Source: Candidatus Nitrosopumilus sp.
GTDB lineage: Archaea > Thermoproteota > Nitrososphaeria > Nitrososphaerales > Nitrosopumilaceae
Length of the DNA: 64,000 nucleotides
Direction of reading: 5' to 3'
Assembly: GCA_028343855.1 (NCBI GenBank)
Contig: JAOLZN010000002.1
Span: 39,502 to 103,501, forward strand
Under the pieces are notes generated by a model. The model was not told where the DNA came from, did no database searches, and worked only from the letters and a program-made list of their open reading frames with translations. The position numbers and the translations under genes were made by a program. Shown here piece after piece: positions 8,825 to 16,309 of this stretch (positions are counted from its first letter, which is position 1; each line of letters begins with the position of its first letter).

Positions 8825-9988
8825 TCAATTTGGTCTTTCTTGAAGGACTATTGTGACATTTGTAGTTCTGCCGTCTCTCAAAATTTCTAAGTTCATTTCA
8901 TCTCCAACTGTTTTAACTCTTTGAAGATGGATCAAAATATCATCTATTTTTCTAACATCCATTCCATCTACTGCCATGATTACATCCCCTCCAATTGAAT
9001 ATTCTCTTCCATCAACTTTTACGGTTTTATTTGAACCAATTAATCCTGCATCTGATGCTGGACTGTTTTCCACTACTGTGATGATTAGAAATCCTAATGC
9101 ATCATTCAATCCTAATACTTTGGCCATATCTGGATCAATATCTCTGCCTGAAATTCCAATCCATGGATGTTTGTATTCTCCTTCACTGATCAACGTTGGA
9201 ACAATTTTTGCAACTGTTTGCGATGGGATAGCAAATCCTACTCCTGTAAATTCTCCTGTCCTGGATTGAATTGCTGTATTAATTCCTACAATATCTCCTC
9301 TCATGTTTAATAATGGTCCACCTGAATTTCCTGGATTAATTGCTGCATCTGTTTGAATTACATCTGGAATAGAATATCCAGAACCTGATGGTAGTAATCT
9401 TCCCATTTGACTTATTATTCCTGATGTCATAGAGCCTGATAATCCAAATGGATTACCTATTGCTGTAATTGGTTCACCGACTTGTAGGTTAGATGAATCT
9501 CCAAGCGATAATGGTTTTAATAATTTTAAATCCGCATTAACTTTAATCACTCCTATGTCTGTATATTCATCAATTCCAATTATTTCTGCATTATATGATC
9601 TTCCATCTAAAAATGTGACAATTGTTTTTGTTGAATCCTCTATTACATGTGCATTCGTAATTATATGCCCTTTTTTATCAAACACAAACCCTGATCCAAC
9701 ACCTCCTATTTCATCACCTGTTTGATTTCTTTGGGTGTTTACTCTGACAACTCCTGGTTCTGATTTTTCAAAAATATCAATTAATGATAGTGTTTTTGAT
9801 TCTTCTAAAATTAAATTGTTAATTGTATCTATTTGATTTTGAACTTGAATTTCATTTTCATTAATTTGATTTTGCATTTGTTTTGTAGTTTCATCTGTTC
9901 CCATTGGAATTATGAATAGTGCTGAAAATATGATAAATACACTAACACTGCCTACTGTAATTCCTACAAATATTCCTGATTTGTCCAT
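8825..9988 (-). CDS. HtrA/DegP-type trypsin-like serine protease with PDZ domain, membrane anchored
   Basis: A 387-residue protease. Residues 7-29 form a single uncleaved signal-anchor helix, followed by a Gln/Asn-rich linker and then a trypsin-like domain with the triad His114 (ITNAHV), Asp144 (TDIGVIKV) and Ser222 (NPGNSGGPL). A PDZ domain covers about residues 275-380 and includes GFLIITVVENSPASDAG and MAVDGMDVR. The protein should face the outside of the cytoplasmic membrane and degrade or refold damaged surface proteins. It is an ordinary length for a one-PDZ DegQ/DegS-like enzyme. It stands between the glycosyltransferase and cofG on the same strand with gaps of about 43-47 bp. Confidence 0.93.
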   Translation of the reverse strand: MDKSGIFVGITVGSVSVFIIFSALFIIPMGTDETTKQMQNQINENEIQVQNQIDTINNLILEESKTLSLIDIFEKSEPGVVRVNTQRNQTGDEIGGVGSGFVFDKKGHIITNAHVIEDSTKTIVTFLDGRSYNAEIIGIDEYTDIGVIKVNADLKLLKPLSLGDSSNLQVGEPITAIGNPFGLSGSMTSGIISQMGRLLPSGSGYSIPDVIQTDAAINPGNSGGPLLNMRGDIVGINTAIQSRTGEFTGVGFAIPSQTVAKIVPTLISEGEYKHPWIGISGRDIDPDMAKVLGLNDALGFLIITVVENSPASDAGLIGSNKTVKVDGREYSIGGDVIMAVDGMDVRKIDDILIHLQRVKTVGDEMNLEILRDGRTTNVTIVLQERPN

Positions 9989-10031
9989 GAAACCATTTTC
10001 AGTTCATTTGTATGTAAAAGTATTCTTTTTT

Positions 10032-11240
10032 TCATATGCTGAGAGAACTTTGGGTATGATCCTTCATTGAATAACTTCTACCCCTCCATGAAACTGATGA
10101 TGCTCCCTTTGCTTGAATTAGTCCTGTGAGAAATCCTAGTGTGACTACTAATCCGCCCAGTGGAGCAAATAATGCATGAATTAATCTTAATTTTAAACCC
10201 ATTTTGACTTCGATTACTGCCCCCGTGTAAATTAGAATGGATGCTACTGCTGCTGAATAATAGAGTAATTTTGTTGACATTGATTCAATTGGTATGAAAT
10301 TTGTAATTGCAAATACTGGAAATGGAATAAATAATAAAAATAAAACTGCAAGAAAACTTCCGATTGCAATTTTTTCACTTTGTAAATAGAGTGGAATCAT
10401 TAGTCTCTTTAATGCTTGCCAAAGTGTTTTAGAATCTCTTGCCCAAACTGCATCTATCAGATCATCTCCTCTTACTATTCTCATCTTATAGCCTGATTCT
10501 TTTACTTTTTTCCCAAGTGCACCGTCTTCTACAATTTCATGTTTAACCCCTTCATGCATTCCAACTTCTTCATATGTTTTTTTTGTAATAATAAAAAAAC
10601 TTCCAAAAAAATATGCTGCTTTTTTCTTTGGATTGTTAACATTGATTGCAGAAAATCTCGTATGCAAAAATGTTGATATCATTGGCAGTGATACCTTAGT
10701 CAAGAAATCAAATGTTAGTAATCTTGGAATTGCAGATAGTGCATCTAATTGTAAACTTAGTAAATGTGAAACTGCTAATGATATAACTTGGTTTGAATGC
10801 TTTGTATCTGCATCTGTAAAAAGTAAAAGTTCTCCTTTTGCAATCTTGTATCCTTCCATACATGCCCAATTTTTACCCATCCATCCTTCTGGTTTTGAAT
10901 TTGCTGAAACATGAATAATTTTAGAATTTTTTTTTGCATACTTGGAAATTATTTCCCCTGTCGAGTCTTCTGATGAATCATCAATTACTACAATTTCATA
11001 ATTTTCATAATCTTGTTCAATTAATGAATCCAAACACTTTTCAAGATATTTTTCTTCATTTCTTGCTGGAAGTATTATTGAAACTTTTGGTGTTAAATTA
11101 TTTGTATTTTCAAATTTATCTAAATACGGTGTTTTTGTGAATGACTCAATCATTGATTTAATAAGATATATCCATGCGCCCACAATTCCAATCAATATTG
11201 CTACAACGATGTACGTGATTATCTCAATTAATAATTCCAA
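10032..11240 (-). CDS. Membrane-bound family 2 glycosyltransferase
   Basis: A 402-residue GT-A enzyme with one N-terminal membrane helix (about 7-29), a glycosyltransferase domain from about 48 to 270 and three or four hydrophobic segments at the C-terminus (about 290-380). The domain starts KVSIILPARNEEKYLEKCL, has VVIDDSSEDSTG and a DADTKH metal-binding DxD-like site, and a late ED motif (IVEDGALGKK). This arrangement resembles the HpnB/CrtQ-like polyprenol or lipid glycosyltransferases. The acceptor is unknown. It ends one codon-scale gap (2 bp) after the SRPBCC gene on the same strand, so the two probably form an operon. Confidence 0.85.
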   Translation of the reverse strand: MELLIEIITYIVVAILIGIVGAWIYLIKSMIESFTKTPYLDKFENTNNLTPKVSIILPARNEEKYLEKCLDSLIEQDYENYEIVVIDDSSEDSTGEIISKYAKKNSKIIHVSANSKPEGWMGKNWACMEGYKIAKGELLLFTDADTKHSNQVISLAVSHLLSLQLDALSAIPRLLTFDFLTKVSLPMISTFLHTRFSAINVNNPKKKAAYFFGSFFIITKKTYEEVGMHEGVKHEIVEDGALGKKVKESGYKMRIVRGDDLIDAVWARDSKTLWQALKRLMIPLYLQSEKIAIGSFLAVLFLLFIPFPVFAITNFIPIESMSTKLLYYSAAVASILIYTGAVIEVKMGLKLRLIHALFAPLGGLVVTLGFLTGLIQAKGASSVSWRGRSYSMKDHTQSSLSI

Positions 11241-11242
11241 TT

Positions 11243-11659
11243 TTATTCCTCAATTTCTCTTTTGATACTTTGCATTGCTTGTTCAGTACCACTTTTTATG
11301 TGATTTTTTATGACCCCCGTAAACATATTCATCATTCCTGATAATTTTATTTCCCATGCTGTTTCCATAATGATCTTTTCATTTTTAGGAGCTAATGTAA
11401 TAATTTTTGTACCATCTAAAATTCCTTTAGTAAATTTAGCTTTAATTTCTTTTTTGGGTTTTAATTCAATTTCCTGTAAACATTTTTGATCTCGAAATGC
11501 TATGGTAATCTCTCTTTTGATTATTCCATCTTTTTCTGATAATGTTTTTACTTCCTTTGTTCCCTTCCAAAATTTTGGTTCATTATCTATATCTGAAATT
11601 ATTTCCCATGCCTTGTCTAGGCTGGAATTAATTTCTGTTTGAACTACAATTGATGCCAT
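11243..11659 (-). CDS. SRPBCC (START/polyketide cyclase-like) protein
   Basis: The ORF track starts at 11797 (184 residues) but I choose the internal ATG at 11659, giving 138 residues. From there the protein begins MASIVVQTEINSSLDKAWEI, the usual first strand and helix of SRPBCC lipid-pocket proteins, and continues with FWKGTKEVKTL and a final amphipathic helix GTEQAMQSIKREI. The 46 residues upstream in the longer version look unlike the family and lie over a structured inverted-repeat element (11717-11794). SRPBCC proteins bind hydrophobic ligands; the ligand here is not known. It lies 2 bp upstream of the glycosyltransferase, which suggests a shared lipid-related role. Confidence 0.75.
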   Translation of the reverse strand: MASIVVQTEINSSLDKAWEIISDIDNEPKFWKGTKEVKTLSEKDGIIKREITIAFRDQKCLQEIELKPKKEIKAKFTKGILDGTKIITLAPKNEKIIMETAWEIKLSGMMNMFTGVIKNHIKSGTEQAMQSIKREIEE

Positions 11660-11716
11660 TCTTGTTTGAATTTCTTTTTGCATCAAATATATTAGATTCC
11701 ACTTTGAATTGAAACA

Positions 11717-11794
11717 GACTGTGATGGGCCAATGCCTAAAATCCAGAACATTAACTCCGGTTCTAATGGCCTTGACCATTCTTCCGTCACAGTC
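11717..11794. other. Nested inverted-repeat element (possible structured RNA or regulatory DNA)
   Basis: In the divergent 172-bp gap between the SRPBCC gene and the 65-residue gene, GACTGTGA (11717-11724) is matched by TCACAGTC (11787-11794). Inside it, GGCCA pairs with TGGCC and, within that, AGAAC pairs with GTTCT. The segment is 78 bp and visibly richer in G and C than its surroundings. I tested it as a tRNA on both strands: the acceptor-like stem is present but no T-loop or plausible D and anticodon arms fit. Product and strand remain open. Confidence 0.35.
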
Positions 11795-11800
11795 CATTAA

Positions 11801-11811
11801 AATTTAAAAGA
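11801..11811 (+). promoter_or_regulatory. TATA box for the 65-residue gene (leaderless spacing)
   Basis: AATTTAAAAG is centred about 26 bp upstream of the ATG at 11832, the distance expected when archaeal transcription begins at or next to the start codon. It directly adjoins the inverted-repeat element. Confidence 0.45.
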
Positions 11812-11831
11812 ACATCAAATTTACTTGGTAT

Positions 11832-12029
11832 ATGGTAAAAATTGGAACTTTTGACGCTGGAACTTTTTGGAAAAATGCATATGCACATCAACGTGGTAAA
11901 TTACTCAAAAAAGTTAGTGTTCCTGATGATCAAATTATTGAATTAGTTAATAAAAAATACATGGAATTACCTGCTGCTTTGAAATATGAGATTGAAACTA
12001 GTGGAATCACTAAAAAAGAATTACAATAA
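11832..12029 (+). CDS. Conserved small hypothetical protein
   Basis: A 65-residue soluble, basic protein beginning MVKIGTFDAGTFWKNAYAHQ. I do not recognise a named domain. It is probably all-helical after the first ten residues, with no cysteines and no membrane segment. Support for being real: good leaderless TATA spacing, an ATG start, codon use like its neighbours, and a position 16 bp ahead of the tRNA-binding-domain gene on the same strand, which suggests co-transcription. Its role may therefore lie in translation, but that is only inference from position. Confidence 0.6.
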   Translation: MVKIGTFDAGTFWKNAYAHQRGKLLKKVSVPDDQIIELVNKKYMELPAALKYEIETSGITKKELQ

Positions 12030-12045
12030 TGCAAATTCATTTTAA

Positions 12046-12396
12046 GTGGATAAATTTGGATATATTGTGGATACTGTTTCATACGAAGATTTTGCAAAAT
12101 TAGACCTTCGAGTTGCTAAAATTATTGAAACAGAATCTATTGAAGGCAAGTCTAGAATAATTAAAGGTAAAATTGATTTGGGTGGGGATGATCAACGAGA
12201 TGTGATTATTGGCGGTGCACAATATTTTCAACCTGAAGATATTGTTGGAAAAACTGTGATTGTTCTTGCAAACTTAGAACCAAAAACAATGGCTGGTGTT
12301 GAATCTAATGCAATGTTGTTAGCTGCTGATGTTGATGATAAGCCTTATTGGTTAACTGTAACTGAAGATGTTGCTTTGGGCAGTCCTATAAAATAA
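12046..12396 (+). CDS. Stand-alone tRNA-binding (OB-fold, EMAPII/MetG-beta-like) protein
   Basis: A 116-residue protein that consists almost wholly of the tRNA-binding OB domain found at the C-terminus of bacterial MetRS, in Arc1p/EMAPII and in CsaA. Family marks are YEDFAKLDLRVAKI, the DLGGDDQRDVIIGGAQYF strand pair, GKTVIVLANLEPKTMAGVES and a final GSPI. In archaea such free-standing domains are often annotated as methionyl-tRNA synthetase beta subunit and can bind aminoacyl-tRNA synthetases or tRNA. The start is a GTG at 12046; upstream in-frame sequence is closed by the previous gene's stop. Confidence 0.88.
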   Translation: MDKFGYIVDTVSYEDFAKLDLRVAKIIETESIEGKSRIIKGKIDLGGDDQRDVIIGGAQYFQPEDIVGKTVIVLANLEPKTMAGVESNAMLLAADVDDKPYWLTVTEDVALGSPIK

Positions 12397-12425
12397 ATTA
12401 TCTTTCCATAAGAATTATTTTTAAA

Positions 12426-12986
12426 TTAATCGTATACCATCAAGTCTTTTTCTTCTAATAATGAGTGGACATTATTTACTGATCTGTACACTTCTGTTTC
12501 TAACTTAGCTCCAACACAAACTAATTTTCCTGATGCAAAAATCAAGATTACTGTTTTTGGGTCAAGCATTCTGTGAATCAATCCTGGGAATTGTTCTGGT
12601 TCGTACATACTTCTTGGCAATGTTCTTGCTGCTTGCTCCAAGTTGACTTTGCCACCCAAGTTAATTGATGAAACGATATTTTGAATTGAAACTACTGCAT
12701 CTTTTTTAACCTTAATTCCTCCTTTTCGAAGTTGTTGAACCACTGTTTTTACTGCTTTTTTTGCTAATTCTTCTGATTTAGAACCTGTACATACCATTTT
12801 ACCTGAACTGAAGATTAATGTTGCACTTTTTGGTGTTTTTAATCTAAAAACTAGTCCTGGAAATACATCTGGGTGGTACTCCACATCTGGAAACTTTTTT
12901 GTAATTTCATTTAAATCCATTTTTTGCTCAACTGATGCTGAGGCTACTACGTTAACTACACTTATCATTGGTTTTGTTTGTGGCAT
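12426..12986 (-). CDS. tbp: TATA-box-binding protein (TBP)
   Basis: A 186-residue archaeal TBP made of two direct repeats of about 90 residues. The repeats are easily aligned: IVNVVASASV / IQNIVSSINL, FPGLVFRLKTPK / FPGLIHRMLDPK, and ATLIFSSGKMVCTGSK / VILIFASGKLVCVGAK. It binds the TATA box and recruits TFB and RNA polymerase. A TATA-like sequence (13009-13017) lies about 27 bp upstream of its ATG, consistent with a leaderless mRNA. It is convergent with the tRNA-binding-domain gene (29 bp apart) and divergent from the DUF1512 gene. Confidence 0.98.
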   Translation of the reverse strand: MPQTKPMISVVNVVASASVEQKMDLNEITKKFPDVEYHPDVFPGLVFRLKTPKSATLIFSSGKMVCTGSKSEELAKKAVKTVVQQLRKGGIKVKKDAVVSIQNIVSSINLGGKVNLEQAARTLPRSMYEPEQFPGLIHRMLDPKTVILIFASGKLVCVGAKLETEVYRSVNNVHSLLEEKDLMVYD

Positions 12987-13007
12987 GTCCAGTTTTTTTC
13001 CGTTCTA

Positions 13008-13018
13008 CTATATAAAAG
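13008..13018 (-). promoter_or_regulatory. TATA box of tbp, possibly shared with the divergent DUF1512 gene
   Basis: CTATATAAAAG read on the plus strand is CTTTTATATAG on the minus strand; its centre is about 27 bp from the tbp ATG at 12986, the leaderless distance. The near-symmetric TATATA core could also serve the plus-strand gene starting at 13093, but with an approximately 50-nt leader. Confidence 0.5.
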
Positions 13019-13092
13019 GACTAGATGAGACCCTTTTTGAGATTTTAGACCTTTTGACGAATCATTTAATTTAGAATTGAAAAGTTTTCTTT

Positions 13093-14211
13093 TTGTTGAA
13101 TTTTACTGATTTTGAACAAATATTCTCCACTAGTGATGAATCTGATCCTTTGATGATGTTAGTTTGGATTGTGCCGATAATTATTTTTGTATTTTATGGC
13201 CAACAAATTCAACTACTAGTTACTTCTGGTGAAATTAAAAAAGCAATTAAAAAATTAGATAAATTTAGATCTGATTCTAAAACAGAATTAATTGATTATG
13301 TTAAGAAAAATTCAGATTCTGGTACTGATCCAACAAAAAAAATTGAGCAATTTTTAGACTACTTCACTATTATGCCAGTTGACCTAGACCCTAATGGTAT
13401 TGTAGATAAAGTAAGACATACAGTAAGATCTAGAGAAGATTATACTAGAAATCATGTTAAGTTACTGTTGCCCAATATTGATGAAATTGAATTAAGTCGT
13501 GTTCAAACTTTACTTGAACTTGCTTCTTCTCTACAAATGATTCATAAAATAATTAATCATATGTTTTTGACTGCAAAAAAACAAAAAAACTATCCTTTGA
13601 TTTTACCATTACAAATGATTTTGCCTTTTATCATGGAACATGCAAAAGCAATGAATGCGTCGATACCTGCATTTAAAAAAGGACAACCCCTCGGCGATGG
13701 AATTGGACCTATGGTAGTTGGAAAAATGATGTTAAATGAAGAAAAACAAATAATTTCATTTCAAACTATTCTTGCTAAAATTAATTATGAAAAAAGAAAA
13801 TTATTTCTAGTAAAAGCAGAAGGGCCTGGTTCCACTGTTGGTAGACCTGACGATGCATTACAAAAAATTGTTGATACTGATAAAATTGATGCAATCATAA
13901 TGATTGATGCTGCGTTAAAAATGGAAGGTGAGGATTCTGCATCAATTGCTAGAGGATTTGGTGCTGCAATTGGTGGAATTGGTACTGAAAAATTTCAAAT
14001 TGAACAAATTGCAACTCAGAATAAAATTCCTGTTTTCTCAATTGTTGTTAAACAATCTGTAAAGGAAGCAATTACCCTTATGACTAAGGAAATTGCAGAT
14101 CAGGCTGATAATGTACGCTTACAAGTTAATGAAATGATATTAGAAAATACTATTGAAGGACAATCTGTTGTAATAATAGGTGTAGGTAATACTGCAGGAG
14201 TCCCACAATGA
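13093..14211 (+). CDS. DUF1512 family archaeal protein
   Basis: A 372-residue protein with one membrane helix near the N-terminus (about residues 20-40, LMMLVWIVPIIIFVFYGQQI) and a large soluble part. I recognise it as the archaeal DUF1512 family: the segment PNGIVDKVRHTVRSREDYTRNH and the later GDGIGPMVVGKMM and KAEGPGSTVGRPDDAL runs are characteristic. The C-terminal half has Rossmann-like glycine motifs (GFGAAIGGIGTEKFQIE, VVIIGVGNTAGVPQ). Function is unknown. The start is TTG at 13093, with a second TTG codon next to it. Its stop overlaps the ATG of the following zinc-ribbon gene (ATGA), so the two are translationally coupled. Confidence 0.85.
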   Translation: MLNFTDFEQIFSTSDESDPLMMLVWIVPIIIFVFYGQQIQLLVTSGEIKKAIKKLDKFRSDSKTELIDYVKKNSDSGTDPTKKIEQFLDYFTIMPVDLDPNGIVDKVRHTVRSREDYTRNHVKLLLPNIDEIELSRVQTLLELASSLQMIHKIINHMFLTAKKQKNYPLILPLQMILPFIMEHAKAMNASIPAFKKGQPLGDGIGPMVVGKMMLNEEKQIISFQTILAKINYEKRKLFLVKAEGPGSTVGRPDDALQKIVDTDKIDAIIMIDAALKMEGEDSASIARGFGAAIGGIGTEKFQIEQIATQNKIPVFSIVVKQSVKEAITLMTKEIADQADNVRLQVNEMILENTIEGQSVVIIGVGNTAGVPQ

Positions 14212-14384
14212 TTTTTTCTAAAGAAGAAATTATTTTGGAATATACTGTTGAAAAATGTCCAAAATGTGAAAAATTGAATCAAAGAGATTTTTCTGATGGT
14301 GATGTTTTGTTTAACTCTTCTTCAAAATGTACCTTCTGTGACAGTGTAACTATAATCGAAAAAATTTACGGTGAAATTTTATAA
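14208..14384 (+). CDS. Small zinc-ribbon protein coupled to DUF1512 gene
   Basis: A 58-residue ORF too short for the supplied track. It starts with an ATG that overlaps the DUF1512 stop in an ATGA. The protein has two CX2C pairs, EKCPKCEKL near residue 17 and SKCTFCDSV near residue 44, which is the layout of a rubredoxin-like zinc ribbon. There is no membrane segment. The overlap implies expression at the same time as the DUF1512 membrane protein, so it may be its partner. No defined function is known to me. Confidence 0.75.
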   Translation: MIFSKEEIILEYTVEKCPKCEKLNQRDFSDGDVLFNSSSKCTFCDSVTIIEKIYGEIL

Positions 14385-14456
14385 AAATGATTCTAAAATA
14401 TTTTAATTTTATAATTGTACAAATACAGTAAATTTTCTAATAATGGTGGGAATATA

Positions 14457-15014
14457 ATGAAAAATAAATTAAATCTCTCTAAACAATATGCTATCAAACA
14501 ACATCGTGGACAATATCGTAAAAATAACAAAACCCCTTACTGGCATCATTTACGTGATGTTGTAAATAATCTTGAAATGATGGGAATTAAAGATGAATCT
14601 ATTTTATGTGCTGGATGGTTGCATGATTCTATTGAGGATACTTCCTTTGATTTTGAAGATGTTTCCAAATCTTTTGGAAAGAAAATTGCTCAAATAGTAT
14701 CTGATTTGACAAAAGAAACACGCTTACCCAAAAATCAACAAGAAAAAAATTATCTTAAACAACTTTCTAAATCTTCCTGGCAGGCAAAAGTTGTAAAATT
14801 TGCTGATATTTTAGCAAATATTTCAGATTTAAAAAATTCTGAATTAAATCATAGACAAAAAATAATTCAAGTCAAATATAAGATAAAATACCTTGGTGCA
14901 ATTAAATCTGGAATTGTAGAAAATACAAGTAAAATTCCTAATTTATCCAAATCTCAAAATTTACTGAATTTAGTTCTTGAACAATATGGTCAAAGAAAAA
15001 TTATTTTGTCCTAA
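14457..15014 (+). CDS. HD-domain phosphohydrolase, RelA/SpoT hydrolase-like
   Basis: I start this gene at the ATG at 14457 (185 residues) rather than the TTG at 14415, because a GGTGGG purine-rich box lies 7-12 bp ahead and the protein then begins directly at the HD fold. The domain runs nearly full length: AIKQHRGQYRKN, TPYWHHLRDVV, the metal-binding AGWLHDSIEDTS, and KVVKFADILANISDL. This is the (p)ppGpp hydrolase-like (SpoT/MESH1) branch of HD hydrolases, which split nucleotide pyrophosphates with a metal ion. No synthetase domain is present, so it is hydrolase only; whether the substrate is ppGpp in this organism is uncertain. It overlaps the end of the convergent 37-residue gene by 14 bp. 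Confidence 0.82.
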   Translation: MKNKLNLSKQYAIKQHRGQYRKNNKTPYWHHLRDVVNNLEMMGIKDESILCAGWLHDSIEDTSFDFEDVSKSFGKKIAQIVSDLTKETRLPKNQQEKNYLKQLSKSSWQAKVVKFADILANISDLKNSELNHRQKIIQVKYKIKYLGAIKSGIVENTSKIPNLSKSQNLLNLVLEQYGQRKIILS

Positions 15015-15114
15015 ACTTTAGATTGCATGTTGGACAAAACCAGGAAACTGTTTCTCCTTGCTCTTTAAACATTAATCCGCCACATTTTGGGCATGATCTG
15101 ATCTCTTCACTCAT
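15001..15114 (-). CDS. 37-residue zinc-ribbon microprotein
   Basis: This minus-strand ORF is below the track's size limit. It starts ATG at 15114 and ends TAA at 15001. The product has two CX2C pairs, RSCPKCGGLMF and FCPTCNLKF, 18 residues apart, and looks like an isolated RPA12/TFIIS-type or DNA-directed-polymerase-type zinc ribbon. It lies 4 bp downstream of the MetAP gene on the minus strand... so would be translated after it only if on the same transcript. Small stand-alone ribbons of this kind are common in archaea; partner unknown. Confidence 0.65.
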   Translation of the reverse strand: MSEEIRSCPKCGGLMFKEQGETVSWFCPTCNLKFRTK

Positions 15115-15118
15115 TTTT

Positions 15119-16018
15119 TCATGTTAATGCCTTTGTTGTTACTGTAACTCCGCTTTCCATTGGAATGAATGTATGCTCTGCTTGGGCCACTCTTTGTTCA
15201 TTGACTTCTATTAATACTGGATAAGCTTGTACTGCTTTTTTCTTTATCAAAATGTCTAAAAGTTCTTTGGCCTCTTTTTCCTCCCATTCTTTTGTTATCC
15301 ATCTCAATGCAAATGGTAGCATGTTAAAATTTTCCCAAATAAAATTTAGTAATTCATCTGCTTCATCATTTTTTGTTTTTTTTCTAGAATTTATTGCAAA
15401 AATATTTTTTATCTTACCGTTTCTAACAAACCCTCCACCTTGTTCTGTTGTTACAAATGGTTCACATGCATAAGCTGTATTTTCTGAAAGTGAAAATCCT
15501 CCAATTGACCAAATATTTGGAATTGATTTTCCTGCATGAATTGTATATTGTTCTAATGAGTGTCCACTGAGATTTGCAATTGGTTTGAATCCCATTTGTT
15601 TAATTGTTGATTCAATTGTACGACCGATGTCACTTGCTTTAACCCCTGTTTTGATCATTGACATTGCATTTCCTAATGCATCTTCTGCTGCTTGAACTAG
15701 TCCATCAAATTGTGCATCATAACAAACAGTAACTGCTGTATCTGCAATATATCCATTAATTTGTGCACCAAGATCAATTTTTACTAAATCTGTATCTTTG
15801 ATTACGATTGGATCATTTGGTTCTGCAGTATAGTGAGCTGCAATTTCATTAATACTTGCATTAACCGGAAATGCACATTTTGCACCTCGTTTTTTAATTT
15901 CATTTTCTACTTCTTCGCAAATCTCATACACTGTTTTACCAATCCAGTCTTTGATTCTGACCATTTCCCTAACTTCAGCTGCAATTTTACCTGCTTTGAT
16001 ATAATCCTCATTCAGCAC
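15119..16018 (-). CDS. map: Type II methionine aminopeptidase
   Basis: A 299-residue archaeal/eukaryotic-type (type II) methionine aminopeptidase that trims the initiator Met from nascent proteins. The metal ligands are visible in order: KIDLGAQINGYIADTAVTV supplies the two aspartates, NLSGHSLEQY the histidine, CEPFVTTEQ one glutamate and AQAEHTFI the other. The roughly 60-residue insertion between His and Glu typical of type II enzymes (region about 190-255) is present. The ATG is followed by a normal N-terminal helix. Its divergent neighbour is tRNA-Pro, about 70 bp away. Confidence 0.97.
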   Translation of the reverse strand: MLNEDYIKAGKIAAEVREMVRIKDWIGKTVYEICEEVENEIKKRGAKCAFPVNASINEIAAHYTAEPNDPIVIKDTDLVKIDLGAQINGYIADTAVTVCYDAQFDGLVQAAEDALGNAMSMIKTGVKASDIGRTIESTIKQMGFKPIANLSGHSLEQYTIHAGKSIPNIWSIGGFSLSENTAYACEPFVTTEQGGGFVRNGKIKNIFAINSRKKTKNDEADELLNFIWENFNMLPFALRWITKEWEEKEAKELLDILIKKKAVQAYPVLIEVNEQRVAQAEHTFIPMESGVTVTTKALT

Positions 16019-16090
16019 AACTTTGATCCTTTACCTGCCTTTAAAATTATTATCTGTGAAGCTTAAATTGGGGCATTTTCGTATTTCGCT

Positions 16091-16164
16091 GGGATCGTGG
16101 TCTAGCTTGGTATGATTCTGCGTTTGGGACGCAGAGGTCGCGAATTCAAATTTCGCCGATCCCA
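16091..16164 (+). tRNA. tRNA-Pro (anticodon TGG)
   Basis: A complete cloverleaf: acceptor GGGATCG pairs with CGATCCC followed by discriminator A; anticodon stem CTGCG/CGCAG with loop TTTGGGA gives anticodon TGG; T arm GCGAA-TTCAAAT-TTCGC is perfect. CCA follows directly in the DNA (16165-16167), so the tail seems to be encoded. There is no intron. An A/T-rich box (CTTAAATT) about 26 bp upstream could be the promoter. Confidence 0.97.
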
Positions 16165-16206
16165 CCACAAATCATTATCTTATTATCAAATTGACTTCTC
16201 TTCTTA

Positions 16207-16278
16207 TTGCCGAGCAATGAGGACGAGTTAGAGAAATGACTTTGAAATGAAGTAAACTAATGGCACTGAGCCCGGCAA
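16207..16278 (+). ncRNA. Probable C/D-box-like small RNA
   Basis: Between tRNA-Pro and the next gene, TTGCCGAGC (16207-16215) and GCCCGGCAA (16270-16278) form a nine-base-pair terminal stem with one mismatch. Just inside are an ATGAGGA sequence (a one-base variant of the C box, RTGATGA) and a CTGA D box directly before the 3' stem, about 45 nt apart, and in the middle a TGAAATGA that could be C'. This is the geometry of an archaeal C/D guide RNA. The region is GC-rich against its surroundings and is followed by a short T-run. I cannot verify targets. Confidence 0.55.
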
Positions 16279-16309
16279 ACTTTTATCGATTCAAAATGAC
16301 GTATTTTTA

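Noticed and set aside
11717-11794. tRNA gene
   Set aside because: Acceptor-like stem and length suit, but no T-loop TTC, no D arm and no 5-bp/7-nt anticodon arm fit on either strand.
11660-11797. Upstream extension of the SRPBCC gene to 11797
   Set aside because: The 46 extra residues lack family similarity and overlie the nested inverted repeats; the internal ATG at 11659 is a better start.
14415-14456. TTG start of the HD hydrolase at 14415
   Set aside because: The ATG at 14457 has a GGTGGG box and starts at the domain edge.
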